Positions 1 to 12,300 of a stretch of 64,000 bases of DNA are shown one piece after another. The stretch is taken from contig OX393577.1 of the NCBI GenBank assembly GCA_947652605.1, positions 20,153,466-20,217,465 of the forward strand. The letters run 5' to 3'. Position 1 is the stretch's first letter; the number at the start of each line of letters is the position of its first letter. This stretch comes from Elmis aenea. Taxonomy: Eukaryota; Arthropoda; Insecta; Coleoptera; Elmidae. The position numbers and the translations under genes were made by a program. The notes below the pieces were generated by a model. That model made no database searches. It saw nothing but the letters and a program-made list of their open reading frames with translations, and was not told where the DNA came from.

Positions 1-47
1 TTCTACTTAATCATACATTTTTTTAACTACATTAATGTATAATTTAG

Positions 48-3000
48 GAGGAAAGGCTGCTGCCGGTTTCGTTGAAAGATGTGTAAGCTACATTGGAGAA
101 AATGGTTCAGAATGTGTTAGAACGAATGCATTTTTATCGCTATCGAAAGAAGCAGTAATTAAGTTGATTTCATCGGATTTCGTAAGTATTTAATAAATAT
201 AAGCTTTCATAACAATTTCCTACTTAACATTCAAAATACAGACTATAGAGGAAACAATTTCTTTTCGAAAATAAAAGCCCGATTACTTATCCAACTTTGT
301 TAAAGTTAAATCAGTAAGGTTTTTTAATTTTGACCAAAATATTGAAATACAACATAAATTTGTAATAGCTTTTCTACATCCTGAGGACCTAAGCGTTTTA
401 TAATAAAACTCTTTGACACACTTTTAATAATAATAATCCTGTAAACCTTTCAAGCATTAAATTATCATTTACTAACAAACCCCATTAAGAAACCCCTAGA
501 TGCTGCTTTACTTCATACATTTCCAAATTTGGTATACCTACTGCGTGTTATCTATTATATAAACATCGTACTAACACAATCGACCAGCTTAGTTTTCAGC
601 AGGTTTTTTAAACCGGTTTAAAAAACCGGTTAACCGTTATTTTTTATCAGAAAAAGTGATTTTTAACCGAAACCGTTATTTTTTAAGGCAAAAAAAAACG
701 GTAACCTTTAACCAAAATAATAAAAAACCGTTTTTTTAACATCTTTTTTTAATAAAAATTACGATGAAAAATACAAAATCTGTATTATATGCGATTAGTT
801 TACCAGAAGTCATTACTGAACGCTTGATTGTACATTTATTATAAAATTATGAATAAATAATATCTTTTCATACTTTGCATTCCTAATCTAAATAATTTTA
901 AAAACCGGTTAATAAAACCGGTTAATTTAACCGGTTTATAATTTATTTAAATCGGTTTTTTTACACTAAACCGGTTTTTTGCGAATAAAACCGGTTTTTC
1001 AACAAAAACAATTATAAAAATAAAGTTCTCGATTTCGGTTAACCGCTAACCAAACTTTTTTTCAGTTTTAAGCCCTGGTTTTCAGTGAATTAAGAATGTA
1101 ATTTTTTGATAAAGGCCCATATGGGCAATGTAACCGCCCATGTTTATTTTAACTGACAGATGGACATTCAACTATACTGAGCGATTGGCCATAAATCAAA
1201 AAATGAAAACATATAGTCACTTTCAAATGTCACCAAAAACGCAGTTTTATGTGGATTTATTATTGTAATAATGTTAAATGAGCTTGAAATGTATAAATAT
1301 TAAAATTACTTATGCAGCAGATATGCATCTACATGACTAGGCAGAAATTGACCATAAATTTGATGTTAATTAGTTTTAAAATAACTTTTTATGAAGCCAG
1401 TACATGTGATAGGTACCTTAGAATTTTGAAACACCAGTCTTTAAATATTCAAAAAAAAATTTAAAAAAGATTATACATAGGTAGTTATTCACTTTAGTGG
1501 GATATCAAAAGAGTATCATCTACGTCAGTGGTTCTTAACCTTTTAGTAGTCGCGGCCCCCTAAATATCCTTAAATATTTTCGCGACCTCCTAGTTTGTAG
1601 TAAGAAAAATATTACGATTTATTTAAGAAGATATCACTCTGATAGTTCGAGTAAAATAGGAAGCTAAACATTTTTTTTTTTAGGATTTTAATATTTTAAA
1701 AAGTAAAAACGTTTTATACATTTTTTGCGGCTCCCCTTAAAATCTTTCACGGCCCCCCGGTTAAGAATCGCTGATCTACGTGACCGTTGATTAGATTGAC
1801 CAAAACTTGCAAGTAATTGGTTATTAAATGAGTTTTTGTGAGCTTAGTACATCTGATACCATGAACTTTAAAACATCAGTGTTTTAAACTATTTCAAAAC
1901 GTCGTAAAATAATGATTAAAGATAGTAGTTAACTTGGTATGATATACATACACTTACTCAGTTAAACATGCCAACCACTTAAACACTTATTGATTGGAGC
2001 TGTTCAAAGTATTTGAACCATCTCTGATTGAAAAACATTGGTTTATAGTAATAATAAACAAACTATTATTAACAGCTATGTTTAGAAGAAGAAGATGTAT
2101 GGCGTGCAGTATTAAACTGGGCTAAATATCAAGCAGGTGTTACGCAACCTACAGCCCATTGGACTGAAGAAGAACGTGTAAGAGTTTGCCAACACCTCAC
2201 CACTGTTATTAATCACGTGCGTTTACTACTAATAGGTGAGAAACTACAATCACCTCCAATAACAGATTCATTTAGCTTTAAAAAATTGTTTTTAGATAGT
2301 CAAGTATTTGCTGAAGAAGTTGAACCAACCGGAGCTGTACCAATGGAGCTTAGTTTAGAACGCTACAGGCATGCAGCTTTGCCTAGTAAATATCCTGAAG
2401 GAGCAGAAGACCAGAGACTGCGACCTAGAGTATCACCACATTTATTTCCTGGATCATTAATACTTGGACAGGATAAAAGTCATTACCAGAGATTATTAAA
2501 CACATGGTTTGGTTATTCTAAACAAATTTGGAGACTTGTTTATCGAGCTAGTACTCATGGTTACTCGGCCAGTGCATTTCATAGACATTGTGATGGAGTA
2601 TCACCCACATATGTTATAGTTTTGGTAATTTTTACGAAAAATTATGTTTTTTTAATTTTTGTTAAATGTTGGTTGTATTGTTTAGGGTGCTAGAGGAGAA
2701 ATATGTGGAGGATTTAGCGATGCTCCCTGGGGAAGACCACCGGGTAAGAGTCACTATATGCCTTCGGAGAAAGCATTTCTTTTCACTTTGTATAATCACC
2801 AAGATTTAGCCCCAACACAGTTTCATTTGGTGAAAAAACCCTTCGCAATCTGTTATCATCCAGAGTAAGAAACATATAACTAAATTATTTGCTGTGAAAT
2901 TTAAATTTTCTCAACATTTCTTTTAGTTCTGGTCCTATATTTGGTGCAGGAGCTGATTTGTTAATATCAAGTAACTGCAACAGCAACATGGATAGTTATT

Positions 3001-3146
3001 CAAATCTTCCACATACCTATGATGGAGATGGAGCATCACCAGCAGCTCTAATGGGTGATTACAATTTTACTGTTACTGATTATGAAGTTTTTACTCCTGT
3101 TAATGTGCTATCAACTAAACATTCCAAAAATGAACGTTATCAATAA
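48..3146 (+). CDS. BACK + TLDc domain protein (probably BTB-BACK-TLDc), 3' exons only
   Basis: Four exons join in frame: 48-181, 2076-2624, 2686-2864 and 2927-3146 (TAA), each with AG/GT borders, giving 359 residues of the C-terminal part. The first exons (a helical stretch ending LISSDF, then LCLEEEDVWRAVLNW) look like a BACK domain, which normally follows a BTB/POZ domain; that would lie left of the window. The last three exons form a TLDc domain (SHYQRLLNTWFGYSKQIW, GGFSDAPWGRP, FGAGADLLI). BTB-BACK proteins often serve as cullin-3 adaptors and TLDc domains are linked to oxidative-stress protection or V-ATPase regulation; which applies here is unknown. The 1.9-kb first intron holds two hAT-type miniature elements. 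The gene converges on ALR. Domain call is firm, orthologue not identified. Confidence 0.82.
600..1077. mobile_element. hAT-like miniature element rich in AACCGGTT (copy 1)
   Basis: The 478-bp element begins CAGGTTTTTTAAACCGG and ends AAGCCCTG. It is flanked by an exact 8-bp duplication GTTTTCAG (592-599 and 1078-1085), as expected for hAT. Both halves are full of AACCGGTT and AACCGTTA motifs. No coding capacity is seen. A second copy at 54804-58294 is interrupted by a retrotransposon. Confidence 0.8.
1526..1773. mobile_element. hAT-type MITE (248 bp)
   Basis: Imperfect inverted termini CAGTGGTTCTTAACC and GGTTAAGAATCGCTG are bracketed by an exact 8-bp duplication ATCTACGT (1518-1525, 1774-1781). 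Subterminal 'cgcgacc' and 'cggccccc' motifs resemble the ends of the hAT transposon at 59712-63734 (gcgacccctc), so a related transposase may have moved it. Noncoding. Confidence 0.85.
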
Positions 3147-3278
3147 AATCAATTTGCAATATTTTTATCTTTATATTTTATGATGTATTTTTTCGCAACT
3201 CTCATGATTATTTTCTACTTCATATATGTATTGTATACATAATTAAACTTGTATTTTAATACTGTGCAATTTTAAGCT

Positions 3279-3284
3279 AATAAA
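3279..3284 (+). promoter_or_regulatory. Polyadenylation signal of the TLDc gene
   Basis: AATAAA lies 133 bp after the TAA stop, in an AT-rich stretch just before the convergent ALR gene. Confidence 0.5.
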
Positions 3285-3487
3285 TTTTATTTTAAAATTT
3301 GTTTCATATTTACTATTTAATTATGTTGGGTGTCATATAACACTCCATAATTAAATTAATGACTAAAAATAAAACACGATAACTTCGAAATTAAACAGCA
3401 AAAAATTTAAAAATTTTATTTAATATTATAAGTACATAATAAAAAACTAGCAACATAATTTTACTATCAAGTTTATGAACTATGTTA

Positions 3488-4192
3488 TTAAAAATCACAT
3501 GACCCGTCTTTCCATCCATCTTTCCATCTTTCATCTACCTGGGAGCAGTCAAATTCAGGTTTACCAGTTTTTACATTTATTTTATTATGAAGTTTACACA
3601 ACCACTGACTCAAAGCATGCTGTGATTTGGTTTTCGGTGGATGTTCTTTCAACCTACAAAAGTTTTATTTGACATGCCTGTCTGTGAAGTCACAATTATT
3701 GTGCCCTTACTCTTGTCTAAGATCTTCTGCACAATGGTCACATGGATAAAATTTTGCGAGTACACGGAAAAAATCTTTCATATCCGATCTATCTTCACAT
3801 GTGGGTTCAGTGGGATATTTTGCTGCCATAGTATGAAGTAATCCCCAAGATTTATTTCCTAATTCATCTTTATCTAATGGGCAGTCGGTTCTTCTATGTA
3901 AACTTACTGAAGGAGCATCCTCAGCTGGCTACAAGTGAAACCGTATTGTTTACAAACAAAGAACCATTCAGTGTTAATGTTAGTGTGTTAGGAACAAGGA
4001 ACGTTCAATTAATTAAAATGCTTTAAAACAGTACAATTCAATATTAGATATGTAACTAAATACAATACATACACACATTAAATCCTCCTCTTTTACCTCC
4101 TCAAACTTTTTTTTGTTTTCTTTCATGTAGTCTGCAAAACTGGTACATTGTCTACAAGTATCGTTGTCCAAGGGGCTGGTGCGTGGGGACAT
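3488..4192 (-). CDS. ALR: FAD-linked sulfhydryl oxidase ALR (Erv1/GFER family)
   Basis: Three minus-strand exons, 4192-4097, 3928-3711 and 3653-3488, join in frame to a 159-residue protein. It carries the Erv1/ALR domain: [19 protein letters not shown], the FAD-proximal YPCDHC (C95-C98), QWLCKLHN, a C124/C141 pair, and the family ending [16 protein letters not shown]. An N-terminal CRQC pair (C13, C16) matches the shuttle disulfide of long-form ALR. In other eukaryotes ALR reoxidises MIA40 in the mitochondrial intermembrane space and passes electrons to cytochrome c. The last intron is only 57 nt. The start is the first ATG of exon 1, 32 residues before the first splice. It is head-to-head with LENG1 (385 bp between start codons). 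Confidence 0.93.
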
Positions 4193-4577
4193 TTAAATAA
4201 CAAAATTATAAATCCAACATAACAAGTAATAAAATAATTGTGGGTAAACTTTTAAAACAGAAGTTGCACAATTTGTCACACTATTGTCACACTAAATATC
4301 ACCGAATATCACGTGATCTTGGCAATTCTTCTACAATCAACTTAAATTGGACTAAAGCTTTAAAAGCAAGAAATCCCGAACGTTCTACCGAATCACAAAT
4401 AAAATAATGCTGTACTAATTATAACAAAAAGCCGCAAATCTATTATTTGACAACTGCGAGTACATTGCAACTACGATTTGTAGGTTATTAGTAGGTGCAA
4501 CGAATGCAGTATGGTAGTTTAAACGCTTCAGTGTTTGTTAATAATAATAATTGTAAGGTTGACGTAAACGTACAAGA
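4193..4577. promoter_or_regulatory. Shared bidirectional promoter region of ALR and LENG1
   Basis: Only 385 bp separate the two divergent start codons. No TATA box is evident. The region holds neither a coding stretch nor a repeat I can recognise, so both housekeeping-type genes probably start from it. The promoter role is inferred from position. Confidence 0.55.
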
Positions 4578-5776
4578 ATGAATATTTTACCTAAAAAAAG
4601 GTGTGTATAATTTTATCAAACGTCAATAATGATGCTTTGTGGCATAAACAGTAGAAATAATCAATTTTAATGTGGTTTTTATTTTTAATTTGTTAGGTGG
4701 CATGTTCGTACCAAAGACAACATTGCAAGAGTTCGTAGGGATGAAGCAAAAGCTGCTGAAGAGGAAAAATCACGTCAAGAACGGACACAATTAGCGGTAT
4801 GTGTAATATCTGAAGTATAAATGCCCACTTTAATTAGTTAGTACAATACTTCTTATAGTTTAAAGCTTGTATCAGAATGATTATATGTATATCTAATACA
4901 TATTAAATTTCATGCTAGGAAAGAGAAGCAAGAGTCGAATTATTACGAGCTCGTGCAAGATCCAGCAATGCTGATTTTATTCCACTTTCTAAAACTTCGG
5001 AAGAACCAAGTCACACCTCCTCTTCACACATTAATTTTTTTCAAGAACTCGAGGAAGGGACTGCTGAACAAAAGTCTATTAATAAAGAACATGAAAAAGA
5101 GAAGAAAGAGGAACAGGAGAAATATGAAAAACAAATTGGATATTTAACGTACCTAGGACAAGATACAAATGAAATTTTGGGTAAAACGAATTGGTATGAT
5201 ATTTTACCTGATCGTACTAAAACAGTAAAAGGCGAGATAAATATAAAAAGTAAAAATCTACATGATCCATTAAACATCATGAAAAAATATCTGGATACTC
5301 CAAAAGCAGGAGAAACTAGCAAAAATTGTAATTCCAGTAATAGTTTGATTGTTGGTAATTATCAACGAATTTCCGAAAAGAAAAGTGAAGATGTTTGCAA
5401 AAGTTTCAAAAGAAAGAGAAGCAGTAGTGAAAGTACAAATGACAGAGTCAAAAGCAAGCTTAAGAAACTAAAGAAACATCGAAAACATAAAAAGAAAAAA
5501 CGTAAAACAAAAGTGTCATCGAGTGAAGCGAGTGCTGAGAGTGAAAATGAGGAGCTTCGACTAGAAAAGAAACGAAAGCTGGACGTTCTGAGGAAAGAGC
5601 GTTTAAAAAGAGAAAAAGAAGAGCGGGAAAAAACTGAATCACTGTTGGCTAAAATGAGAGGCGATGACAAGCAGCCCACTTCAAAAGTCGAAGAAATACC
5701 CATAAAACAAAAATATAATTCACAATTTAATCCTTACCTTGCGAAACAAAATTATGATAATTTTTCCAAAAGATAA
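4578..5776 (+). CDS. LENG1: LENG1 homologue (Cir_N-domain nuclear protein)
   Basis: Exons 4578-4600, 4697-4796 and 4919-5776 give 326 residues. The N-terminus [18 protein letters not shown] followed by [14 protein letters not shown] is the hallmark of leukocyte receptor cluster member 1 and the Cir_N domain. A middle motif ([12 protein letters not shown] then WYDILPDR) also fits the family. The C-terminal third is a Lys/Arg/Glu-rich low-complexity region, suggesting nuclear location. LENG1 proteins are associated with the spliceosome in other animals; exact role unknown. Exon 1 codes only seven codons plus two bases. An AATAAA is at 5882-5887. Confidence 0.9.
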
Positions 5777-6386
5777 TTAATTTTTAAAAAAAATGTATTA
5801 TTAGCAACCATATAAATTATGTAAATAGTCTAGATTCTAGATTAAATGTTATTTATTCTAGCTGTAATTGTTTATGTTAATAATAAATGGTTTAAAGTGG
5901 CAATGCTGTATTTTTTTAAAAATCTTAAAACAAGCTGTTTTATTAGATTGCTTAATAATCCAGGAATAAGTACTGAAAGTGTTATACAAAAAAAAATCCT
6001 GTGGTTTTCTATGATGGTACTAAGAGAATTTGACCTCACAATTTTTAGATAAAATGAAAAGTTAGTTTTAAAGCCATAATTTAGAGCATGTAGGTTTGTC
6101 CAACGAAAGAAGTTGGCGTTGAGGGTTTAAAAATGCTATACTTGTAGTTTTTTTTAACAGTTTAGTAATTGATTTGTGTAAAATATTGCATTCAACAGAT
6201 CACAGTTCAGGATGTAAACGTAAATCGTAATGTAATATGCTGTATTGTAATTATAACCTCAAAAATTGGGAAATTTTGTAAGATATAAAGTATTACTTGC
6301 ATTTTAAGGGTGTAATTTTTATTTTTTTTATTTAGTAGATTGATTAGATTGTATCCGCTAAATCACAGCATATTAACTCTTTAAAA
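5777..6386. other. Intergenic region between LENG1 and the zinc-finger gene
   Basis: This stretch holds the LENG1 3' UTR with AATAAA at 5882-5887 and presumably the promoter and 5' UTR of the following zinc-finger gene. No other gene or repeat is seen. Confidence 0.5.
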
Positions 6387-9300
6387 ATGGATGGAACTTA
6401 TGATTCGCCATTCTTAACATTCATAGGTGATAGAACACAGAATTTTTTGTTGCCCAACAATGAAGAGGCTATAGGCTTGCAGGACAATAATTTAAATGTT
6501 GAACCAATGTTCACAGAGATTGAAGATGGTAGTGGAACATGGTCTGTGGGCTTACCCATTCTAATGAACGGAAATTTTATAACTGAAGGTTAATAATGTT
6601 TGGTGTGATTCTGTTTCAATGGTAACTTATCAACTTTTTGTTATAGATGAAATGGTAGAAGAGTCACCTGCCAGTTTGAATGATAGTATTGGCGTGTCGT
6701 TACTCAGCAGTGAACATTCGCAAAATAGTGAAAATTCTGTAGAATCACCAGAAAATGAAATAGATTTTCCAATTGAGGTAAGTTCATACATATTTTTTAC
6801 GTAAAAAAACTATGATCTGGTTAATCATGGTTGCATATGCGCCTTTTGTTAAAATTGATAATTCCACTACTGTCATTAAAATCAATGCAAATGCATACGA
6901 TTTATCACGTTTGCTAGCGGTTAAATAGGAACCTTACTATTTGCAATCGAATAAATTATTGTTTACCTTCACCATGGCAACACAATGAAATTTTGGAAAA
7001 TATCAGAGGTTTTCTACAAATGGTGTAAACGTCACATTTCAGTCGTAGAATTTACGCTACAAATACCATTCAAGATTAAAATTTTACCAGGCCAAATTTT
7101 TATTTGTAACACTCGTTGCTTTTCAATTTAAACTCGAATAAGTCGACATTGACAAATAAACGAGCACGTTGATTTGTCAATGTCAATTTATTCTCGTTAA
7201 TTGTTACTAAGCAACAACTCGTGTCAAATCAAAATTTGGCTGGCAAATTTTAACCTCTTGTGGTATTACCCCCGATAAATCCACTTGAAAATCAATTGAC
7301 GAGCTTTTTGTACTGTATTTGATACAATTTAAATTGAAAACAAATTGGTAATCTATGCTGTGCCATTTATCAAATCCTTTGTGTGTTTATGGATAATTTG
7401 AAACATATTTTGTCATGAATTATCAAAAATTTGTTGTTGTTTTACTCCATGTCCAGCATGTAAACATAGTGGCAGCCGTTACAGTCAGAGCCAAGCATAG
7501 ATTACCAATAAGTTAAGATGATATCTTTGAGTAAGGTAATTTATTTGTTATGATTCTTTCAGATTCCAGGAAAAGGTTTCGTCACAGCTGATGGTTTATT
7601 CATAACAACAAACGATTTGCTATTACAATTAAATCTCGAAAATGGAGATGCTGTCAACGGTGATGAAAATATTACAGAACCACTCTCAGATGTTGATAAA
7701 GAAACTACTGTCTTGAGTACCACAGAGTTAGTTGCTGATAATGTTGATACTGAAAATTACGAAGGTTTAAGTGTCACCGACGAAGTTACAATAGACGAAG
7801 GAAAAATTTTATTTTCAAATAATAATGTACACGATTCGGCCTTAGGAAAATTAGATTTGGTAAATAGTGACGAATATTTTACTTTGCAAACTGTTAATGA
7901 ATCGACTGATATAATTCAGCTTCTTAATTCGAATGGAGAAGTGATACATATAAATAAAAGTTTGTTGAATGAGAGTGTGATCCAACAGGAACTTGAAATT
8001 GATAAATCTACTAGCGATAACAATAATGATGATGAAAATGATCATTATAATGAATTGTGTGAAGTGGTCATAGCTCAAAAATGCAAAAAGTGTGCTTTTC
8101 TCTGTGAACATCGTTCGGATATGATTCAGCATCTTAAAGAATCACATGTAGCTAAAGTAAGTTGGTTAGTTTTTTTTTTTTATATTATACCCTACTGTCT
8201 TTTTTGCTTTCTAGGAAAATGTTGGGGAAGAGCAGAATGCGTGTAAGTCCAAAATAACCAAGTATTTAATAGGCGAACAAAAAAATAAAGTGCGTTTAAT
8301 TACAAACGTTGCATTGGAATCTGTCCTAAAATCCGACATAAATAAACAAAAGGATCCTTCTACTGTTTACTTGTGCAGCAAATGCACATTGGGTTATTCT
8401 ACTACAGAAGAATTGAAAGAGCACATGATTTTGGTAAGATTCTTTTAATATACAGGGTGTAGACTCGGATCACGCAACATAGCAATTTCAATGGTAAAAT
8501 TTTAAAAGTCGTATTCTTGCTCCCCTAATTATTTTAGAAAAAAAGTGCAAATACGTTTTTTGTAGAGAAAAAAATTCTATATCCATAAATGTAATCAATA
8601 TTACTTTTTCGTTTTCCAATAACTAAAAATTAAGCAATTACAAAACGCGTTTTGACTAAAATCTGTACTGCCTTGGAATTATGCTATGACAACTGCCCAG
8701 CCTTATGTCACTTATACCGTCACTTTGACGCGAAATTCATTCTTAAAACCTTTATATTTTATCAAACATTTATTTTACACAATTAGTTATGTTTTCATTC
8801 CGCTACAATAAAAATGATTATTATGAATAAACTTCACGTCAAAGTGACAGTATAAGTGACATTAGGCTGGGCAGTTGTCATAGCATAATTCCAAGGCAGT
8901 CCCTATTTTTGTCAAAACGCGTTTTTTAATTGCTTAATTTTTAGTTATTGGAAAACGAAAAAGTAATATTGATTACATTTATGGATACAGAATTTTTTTC
9001 TCTACAAAAAACGTATTTGCACTTTTTTTCTAAAATAATTAAGGGAGCAAGAATACGACTTTTAAAATTTTACCATTGAAATTGCTATGTTGCGTGATCC
9101 GAGTCTACACCCTGTATAGTTTATTTTGCTGTTTAAAAATATTGTTTATTTTATTTATTAGGTAAGTATTGCGTTTATTTTTATTTTAAAAATATATTTT
9201 TATTTAATCAGCTTTTCACTGCTGTTATCTTATGTGTGATATCCAGTAGAGCTACAGGCTACACCCGTGTAGTTTTTACATGTTGCTGTATCTCCTTTTT

Positions 9301-12300
9301 AAAAATACAGGGTTCTCGTTTTTCGAGGGCCACTATGGCGATCTCGTAAATGATAAGAGTTTCGACTTCGGTTAAATTAGGGCAAAGTTGTATATTTAGA
9401 TGCTTAATAATTTGTCGCAAACAGAACTTATCTAGCTTTTTCAGTTTTTGACATATAGGGGAAAAAGTAAAAAACTGGATTTTGGTTTTTTGCCCGTAAC
9501 TTTTTAATTTGTTGTCGAATTTCATTTCTGTAAAAACTTTTTTATGGCCACTTTTTTGCAAATCAAAATTCCCAATTATATTTTCCATGCGACGTTTCGC
9601 TTTTCTTAAACCATCATCAGGTCCATTTTTTCTTATGGATGCTATATCTGATTTTAACGCCAATTGAATTCGACAATGTATAACACTAAGCACTTTTTTG
9701 AAACAATTGTTAAAAATGGCAAAAACATATATTTTGTTTTGAAAAATTCTTAATCGGCATGGTAATAATTGTCTTTGTCCCTTTTTTTTATTTCACCAAA
9801 CATAGCCAATTTCTCTGTTTCATAGTGATTTAGAAAAGGTTTAATTAATAAAATTGACATTTCATTAGCAAAAGCAGGTATTAATAAATTTGTTGAGAAT
9901 GTATTATTAATATTAACGTTGTTTACTTATTAGCAAATATTTTTAGAATATTTTCCTCAGTCAAGTTATAAATTTCACTTATATGTGTATTTAATCCCTT
10001 ATTTGGCATACAATTATTTGTAACATTGTAACAAAATTTTTGTAATCAAATAATATAAGTTTTCATACTTTTTAAAACGTCCAAAAATCTGTTTACTTAT
10101 TAAAAGCCGTTAACGCAGATAAAGGGCATAACTAGTTGAAGATGTAACCAATGCGTTCGCTTGACAAGTTAAGTTAGTTCTTGTTTGGGTGGCCGTGCAT
10201 GGATGGCATAGCTGTTTTTCCCTTCAATAAATAAATACCTACCTATTTTCGTTTTGTGTTAAATCTTTAATTAAATCCCTTTATTAGTATTTCATGCAGT
10301 TTACTTACCTGCTTCCAAGGAAAAAGTGACAAAGACAATTATTTACCATGCCGATTAAGAATTTTTCAAAACAAAATATTTGTATTTGCCATTTTTAACA
10401 AAAATGGTTTCAAAAAAGTGCCAAGTGTTATACATTGTCGAATTCAGAATAAAATTCTCTATAAATTGGCTTTAAAATCAGATATAGCGTCCATAAGAAA
10501 AAATTTACCTGTCGATGGTTAAAAAAAAACGATACGTCGCATGGAAAATATAATTGGAGATTTTGATTCCTTGCAAAAAGTGGCCATGAAAAAGTTCTTA
10601 CAGAAATGAAATTCGATATCAAATGAAAAAGTTGCGGGCAAAAAACCAAAAACATTTTTTTACTTTTTCCCCTGTATCTGAGAAACTACAAAAGCTAGAT
10701 AAGTTCTGTCAAATTATTAAGTATCTGAATATACAACTTTGCCCTAATTTAACCGAAGTCGTAACTGTTACCGTTTACGAGATCCCCATAGTGGCCCTCG
10801 AAAAACGAGAACCCTGTATAGTTATCACGTAAATAATTGGATCCGGTGTAAGTTTATAATATGGCTTTATTCTTCTAGGATCATAAATTAGTAGTTACGA
10901 CAGAAAGGCAAACAAAAGAAGCATTTAGTATATTGGTGAATGCGGTAGAGAAAGAAAAAATACCAGAATTGAATGCCGTCGAAAAGCCAAACAACAGCAT
11001 ATTGAAGGTGACCGCTAAGGTTATAAATAAGCGCGTAAGAGCCTCTAAAAAAATCAAGTGTTCTGTGAAAGGCTGTGATCTACGATTTGCCCGTGATGAA
11101 CTTCGTAAACGTCACGAAGAATGTCACGTTGAAGGGCCAAAGAAGGAATTTAAGTGCCCCGAATGTGATAGTAAATTTAATGCGTGGAGGGTCTGTAGTA
11201 TGCATTTATGGAAGTGTCACAAGGTTGATACGGGCTTATTAACTTGTCCCATGTGTTACTCGTTCAAAACTCTAGTACCTGGTAAGAAAATTAATTTTTT
11301 ATTGCTACATTTAATGAATTATTAAAAGTTTTAACAGTCAAATTTATAATAATATTAATTAAAATTTTTGTACTGATTGTTTGCGTTTGGTGATGTAAAT
11401 TTTTGTTTACAGTTCGTTTGGTAAACCACATGGCCATTCATGATGAGGAGCGGCCGTTTTTGTGTAGCGTCTGTGGGAAGTCCTTTAAGCAAATTAACCA
11501 ATTACGAAACCATCAAATTTGGCATCTGGATCGAGCAGTAGATGAAGTATGTATTTCTTTTAATATTTGCGTTTTTTTTTGTACTTTTGCTTCACTGTTA
11601 TAACCACATGTTACTTAACTAAACTGCTCACCTACATTACACGAAAAATCTTTTGTGGACTTCTAACTTATTATACAGGGTGTCTCAAATTCGAGTAAAT
11701 GCATGGGGATCTCGCTTATCTTAAGAGCTATGAGGTCGGTTAAATTACAGCAAAGTTGCGAAATTAGATGCTCATCAAATATCTGCAAAGAAAATTTACA
11801 TAGCTGTCTTAGTTCAAAAGTTATTCAAGAAAAACTGAAAAAAATGGTTTTCGTTTTTTGGCCCTATTTCCGACACTTTTTAAGATATCGACAATCTGGA
11901 AGCACTTCTCCACAGCAACTTCTTATGCTTTATATTTTGAGATGACATAAAATTTCCAACAACGTTTCGTCTCTTAAGAACCATCAACTTCATTTTTTTA
12001 AATACGGCGAAAAAATTATAATCTCATAGTCGGATAGCATTTTGTCTTCTGATTTCAATGATATATGACACTTAATATCTAAAATGATGTTTTACCACAA
12101 AAATTTGAGAAAAACTCATTTTGTCCAATTTTTGAATCAAATGATCTTGTACAAAAAAAAGCAAAATAAAAAACAAAATATTTTTTTTGTTTTGTTGTTC
12201 TGTTAAAACTGTCACTTTGACATTTAAGGACCTCGCAGACCAACGCGATATAGCGGGAGCGGGAGTGGGAGCAAAAATTTCGCGCTCATGGCGAAAATAG

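Larger units (their letters stand above)
182..2075 (+). other. Intron of the TLDc gene, AT-rich
   Basis: This intron separates the BACK exon from the next exon. Apart from the two miniature transposons at 600-1077 and 1526-1773 I see only AT-rich sequence and no coding exon. Confidence 0.7.

Noticed and set aside
5041..5703. Minus-strand ORFs within the LENG1 gene
   Set aside because: They are shadows of the Lys/Glu-rich coding exon on the plus strand.
9259..9693. 144-codon minus-strand ORF as a gene
   Set aside because: It lies wholly in a palindromic arm and is mirrored at 10428-10832 with indels; not a conserved protein.
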